Shown: positions 62,179-64,000 of the stretch, piece by piece
How the letters are laid out: the number at the start of each line of letters is the position of its first letter
How positions within the stretch are numbered: the stretch's first letter is position 1
The notes under the pieces: generated by a model
Databases searched by the model: none
Seen by the model: the letters and a program-made list of their open reading frames with translations, nothing else
Told to the model about the DNA's origin: nothing
Position numbers and translations under genes: made by a program
DNA from: Streptomyces halobius
GTDB lineage: Bacteria; Actinomycetota; Actinomycetes; Streptomycetales; Streptomycetaceae
Length of the DNA: 64,000 nt
Assembly: GCF_023277745.1 (NCBI RefSeq)
Contig: NZ_CP086322.1
Span: forward strand, 4,898,001-4,962,000
Direction: 5' to 3'

Positions 62179-62209
62179 GGGCCCGCCCCCATCAAGGGAG
62201 CGGGCCCGT
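62177..62209. terminator. Bidirectional terminator between trxA and the GNAT gene
   Basis: ACGGGCCCGC / GCGGGCCCGT arms between two converging genes, set between parS sites 15 and 16. Confidence 0.85.
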
Positions 62210-62214
62210 TCTCC

Positions 62215-62228
62215 GTTTCACGTGAAAC
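62215..62228. other. parS site 16 (perfect)
   Basis: GTTTCACGTGAAAC, the copy nearest to parB, 50 bp from site 15. Confidence 0.93.
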
Positions 62229-62252
62229 ATGGCTGCCGTGAAACGGACCGAC

Positions 62253-62870
62253 TTACAGCGGCCGCAGAGCCGGCTCCTTCTGTACGGCGCCCAGCAGCCG
62301 GTCAAGAGCCAGCTCCACATCTTCCTTCCACGAGATCGTGGCCCGCAGCTCCAGCCGCAGCCGCGGAAAGCGCGGGTGCGGGCGTACGGTCTTGAAGCCC
62401 ACTGCGAGGAGATGGTCGGCGGGCAGGACACATGCCGGTTCGGTCCAGTGGGCATCGCCGAATGCCTCGATGGCCTTGAAGCCGCGCTGGATAAGATCCT
62501 TGGCGACGGTCTGCACCATGACCCGCCCCAACCCCTGCCCCTGATAGCCGGGCGTCAGCCATGCCGTCAGCAGCTGCACCGCGTCCGGCGACACCGGGCT
62601 GGTGGGAAAGGCCGTGGACCGCGGCACATAGGCCGGCGGGGCATACATCACGAACCCGACCGGCACATCGTCGACATAGACAACGCGCCCGCAGGATCCC
62701 CACTCCAGCAGTACCGCCGAGATCCAGGCTTCCTTCTCCAGCTCGGGCCGGCCCGCCTTTACCGCGGCTTCACCGCTGACGGGGTCGAGTTCCCAGAAGA
62801 CGCAGGAACGGCAGCGCTTGGGGAGATCCGGAAGGTTGTCCAGCGTGAGCGGTACGAGTTGACGGCCCAT
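62253..62870 (-). CDS. GNAT acetyltransferase next to parB
   Basis: A 205-residue GNAT protein: MGRQLVPLTLDNLPDLPKRCRSCVFWELDP, then the acetyl-CoA loop TPGYQGQGLGRVMVQTVAKDLIQRGFKAIEAFG. The paired cysteines in CRSCVFWE near the N-terminus are kept in the family and might bind metal. It lies beside parB in Streptomyces; whether it modifies ParB or another protein is unknown. Confidence 0.88.
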   Translation of the reverse strand: MGRQLVPLTLDNLPDLPKRCRSCVFWELDPVSGEAAVKAGRPELEKEAWISAVLLEWGSCGRVVYVDDVPVGFVMYAPPAYVPRSTAFPTSPVSPDAVQLLTAWLTPGYQGQGLGRVMVQTVAKDLIQRGFKAIEAFGDAHWTEPACVLPADHLLAVGFKTVRPHPRFPRLRLELRATISWKEDVELALDRLLGAVQKEPALRPL

Positions 62871-63016
62871 GAAGCCAGGTCCTCACTTCCCTCGCCCGCC
62901 GCACCACGGAGCGCCGTCAGCGCCGCCCGTTCCTTGAGCAGACCACCGACAAACCCTCCGACGGCCGCGAGGCTGAACCCCGCCGCCATGAGTCCGGTGC
63001 GGCTCACTGATCGCAT
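62759..63016 (-). CDS. Possible small membrane-type protein overlapping the GNAT gene
   Basis: An 85-residue frame starting MRSVSRTGLMAAGFSLAAVGGFVGGLLKERAAL after a good RBS (GAGGAG, five bases). One hydrophobic segment. Its last 112 bases overlap the GNAT gene in another frame, which lowers confidence; it could couple GNAT translation instead of making a stable protein. Confidence 0.4.
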   Translation of the reverse strand: MRSVSRTGLMAAGFSLAAVGGFVGGLLKERAALTALRGAAGEGSEDLASWAVNSYRSRWTTFRISPSAAVPASSGNSTPSAVKPR

Positions 63017-63115
63017 GGCCTCTCCTCGATATGAGGTGTCTCTGCGTGATGCGCCATACCTGATCGCATCGTATCCACCCTTTACGGGCACGGGTAGCGC
63101 CAGCGAGCAAAGGGC

Positions 63116-63150
63116 GGACCGTGTTCCGGTAGGACTCCGGAACACGGCCC
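63116..63150 (-). terminator. Terminator of parB
   Basis: CCGTGTTCCGG / CCGGAACACGG 11-bp stem (GGACC/GGCCC outer bases) starting 22 bp past the parB stop. Confidence 0.8.
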
Positions 63151-63172
63151 GCCACCGAGCCGAAACATCAGC

Positions 63173-64000
63173 TCATTCCTCGTTCTGGTTCTCCTCGGCC
63201 AGCGACTTCCCCAGAACGCGTCCTTCACCGGGGGCGAGCGTGCCCAGGATGCGCTCCAGATCTTCTATCGAAGCGAACTCGACGACGATCTTTCCCTTCT
63301 TCTGACCGAGATCGACCTTCACCCGGGTCTCGAAGCGGTCGGACAGCCGGGTAGCGAGACCGGTGAGCGCGGGGGACACCCGGGTGCCCGCACGGGGACC
63401 CTTCGCCTTGCTCGTGCTCTTGGGAGTCGAGCCCATCAGCTTCACGATCTCCTCGACCGTGCGCACCGACAGCCCCTCCGCCACGATGCGGCGTGCCAGG
63501 TGGTCCTGCTCCTCCGAGTCCTCCACGGAGAGCAGAGCACGGGCGTGTCCCGCGGAGAGCACTCCCGCCGCGAGCCGGTTCTGCACGGACGGCGAGAGAT
63601 TCAACAGCCGCAGCGTATTGGAGACCTGCGGACGCGATCGCCCGATCCGGTCGGCCAGCTCGTCATGCGTGCAATTGAAGTCCTTCAGCAACTGGTCGTA
63701 GGCGGCTGCCTCTTCCAGCGGGTTGAGCTGAGCCCGGTGCAGATTCTCCAGCAGCGCGTCCAGCAGCAGCTTGTCGTCGTCGGTGGCCCGGACGATGGCG
63801 GGAATCTTCTCCAGCCCGGCCTCACGGCACGCCCGCCAGCGGCGCTCGCCCATGATGAGCTCATAGGTGTCCGGCGCCGTCTGACGTACCACCACCGGCT
63901 GGAGCAGGCCCACCTCCCGGATGGAGGTGACCAGCTCGGCCAGGGCGTCCTCGTCGAAGACCTCACGGGGCTGCCGCGGGTTGGGCTTGATCGCGGCCAG
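63173..64000 (-). CDS. parB: Chromosome partitioning protein ParB (partial, N-terminus off window)
   Basis: CTP-dependent DNA clamp that loads at parS and organises the origin region. The visible 275 residues begin [20 protein letters not shown] and include the CTP-binding box [17 protein letters not shown] and [23 protein letters not shown]. The helix-turn-helix that reads parS follows ([28 protein letters not shown]), then the C-terminal dimer domain. Its start, parA and oriC should lie beyond 64000. Sixteen candidate sites for this protein are in the window. Confidence 0.97.
   Translation of the reverse strand: MAAIKPNPRQPREVFDEDALAELVTSIREVGLLQPVVVRQTAPDTYELIMGERRWRACREAGLEKIPAIVRATDDDKLLLDALLENLHRAQLNPLEEAAAYDQLLKDFNCTHDELADRIGRSRPQVSNTLRLLNLSPSVQNRLAAGVLSAGHARALLSVEDSEEQDHLARRIVAEGLSVRTVEEIVKLMGSTPKSTSKAKGPRAGTRVSPALTGLATRLSDRFETRVKVDLGQKKGKIVVEFASIEDLERILGTLAPGEGRVLGKSLAEENQNEE

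Overview
The window is a stretch of a Streptomyces (or very close actinomycete) chromosome, on one flank of the replication origin. The evidence is very high GC with strong third-position GC bias, the sporulation pair ssgR-ssgA, rare TTA (bldA-type) leucine codons in three genes, and a gene order matching the conserved actinobacterial origin region: parB, acetyltransferase, trxA, trxB, anti-sigma, sigM, pseudokinase, murJ, DUF6049, cca. parB runs off the right edge, so oriC should lie just beyond position 64000. Thirteen perfect and three degenerate copies of the ParB site GTTTCACGTGAAAC are scattered through the window.

Layout, left to right. 1-12960: the start of cydA under a Rex-type operator, a cyclophilin-like protein, a HisC-type aminotransferase, a LacI regulator, a metallophosphoesterase, a membrane protein, a DUF885 remnant, thiC with a TPP riboswitch, a YibE/F-type membrane protein, ssgA and ssgR, and small proteins. 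12960-28900: a holin-like protein, an in-frame phosphatase/gamma-lyase fusion, LysR, Nudix, a PNPOx-type protein with a globin-reductase, HAD, an HbpS remnant, an MFS/MarR divergon, GNAT, TetR, a 31-bp tandem repeat, an aminotransferase and a serine hydrolase. 29000-32000: a decaying or accessory segment with a truncated MerR/clamp-like protein, a frameshifted TPR protein, and a divergent ArsR / peptide deformylase pair. 32000-39300: dnaB carrying a 419-residue class 3 intein, a MATE transporter, a secreted protease, and the rpsF-ssb-rpsR-rplI operon.

39500-52300 is rich in envelope genes: FemX, an alanine-racemase-like protein, a GT87 mannosyltransferase and a class A PBP. PadR, inositol-3-phosphate synthase, an MFS protein, a broken LppU/SCO3897-type lipoprotein gene and cca follow. 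52400-64000 is the conserved block DUF6049-murJ-pseudokinase-sigM-anti-sigma-trxB-trxA, then GNAT and parB on the other strand. Peptidoglycan export (MurJ and its pseudokinase), envelope stress control (SigM and its anti-sigma), thiol redox control (TrxB/TrxA from a sigma-R promoter) and chromosome segregation (ParB with parS) sit side by side.

The most interesting points are the class 3 DnaB intein with a cysteine-rich insert in its endonuclease, a parS site placed inside the variable arm of the thiC TPP riboswitch, parS sites that form the centre of long palindromes or terminator-like hairpins, DnaA-box-like repeats upstream of dnaB, and the phosphatase/gamma-lyase fusion.
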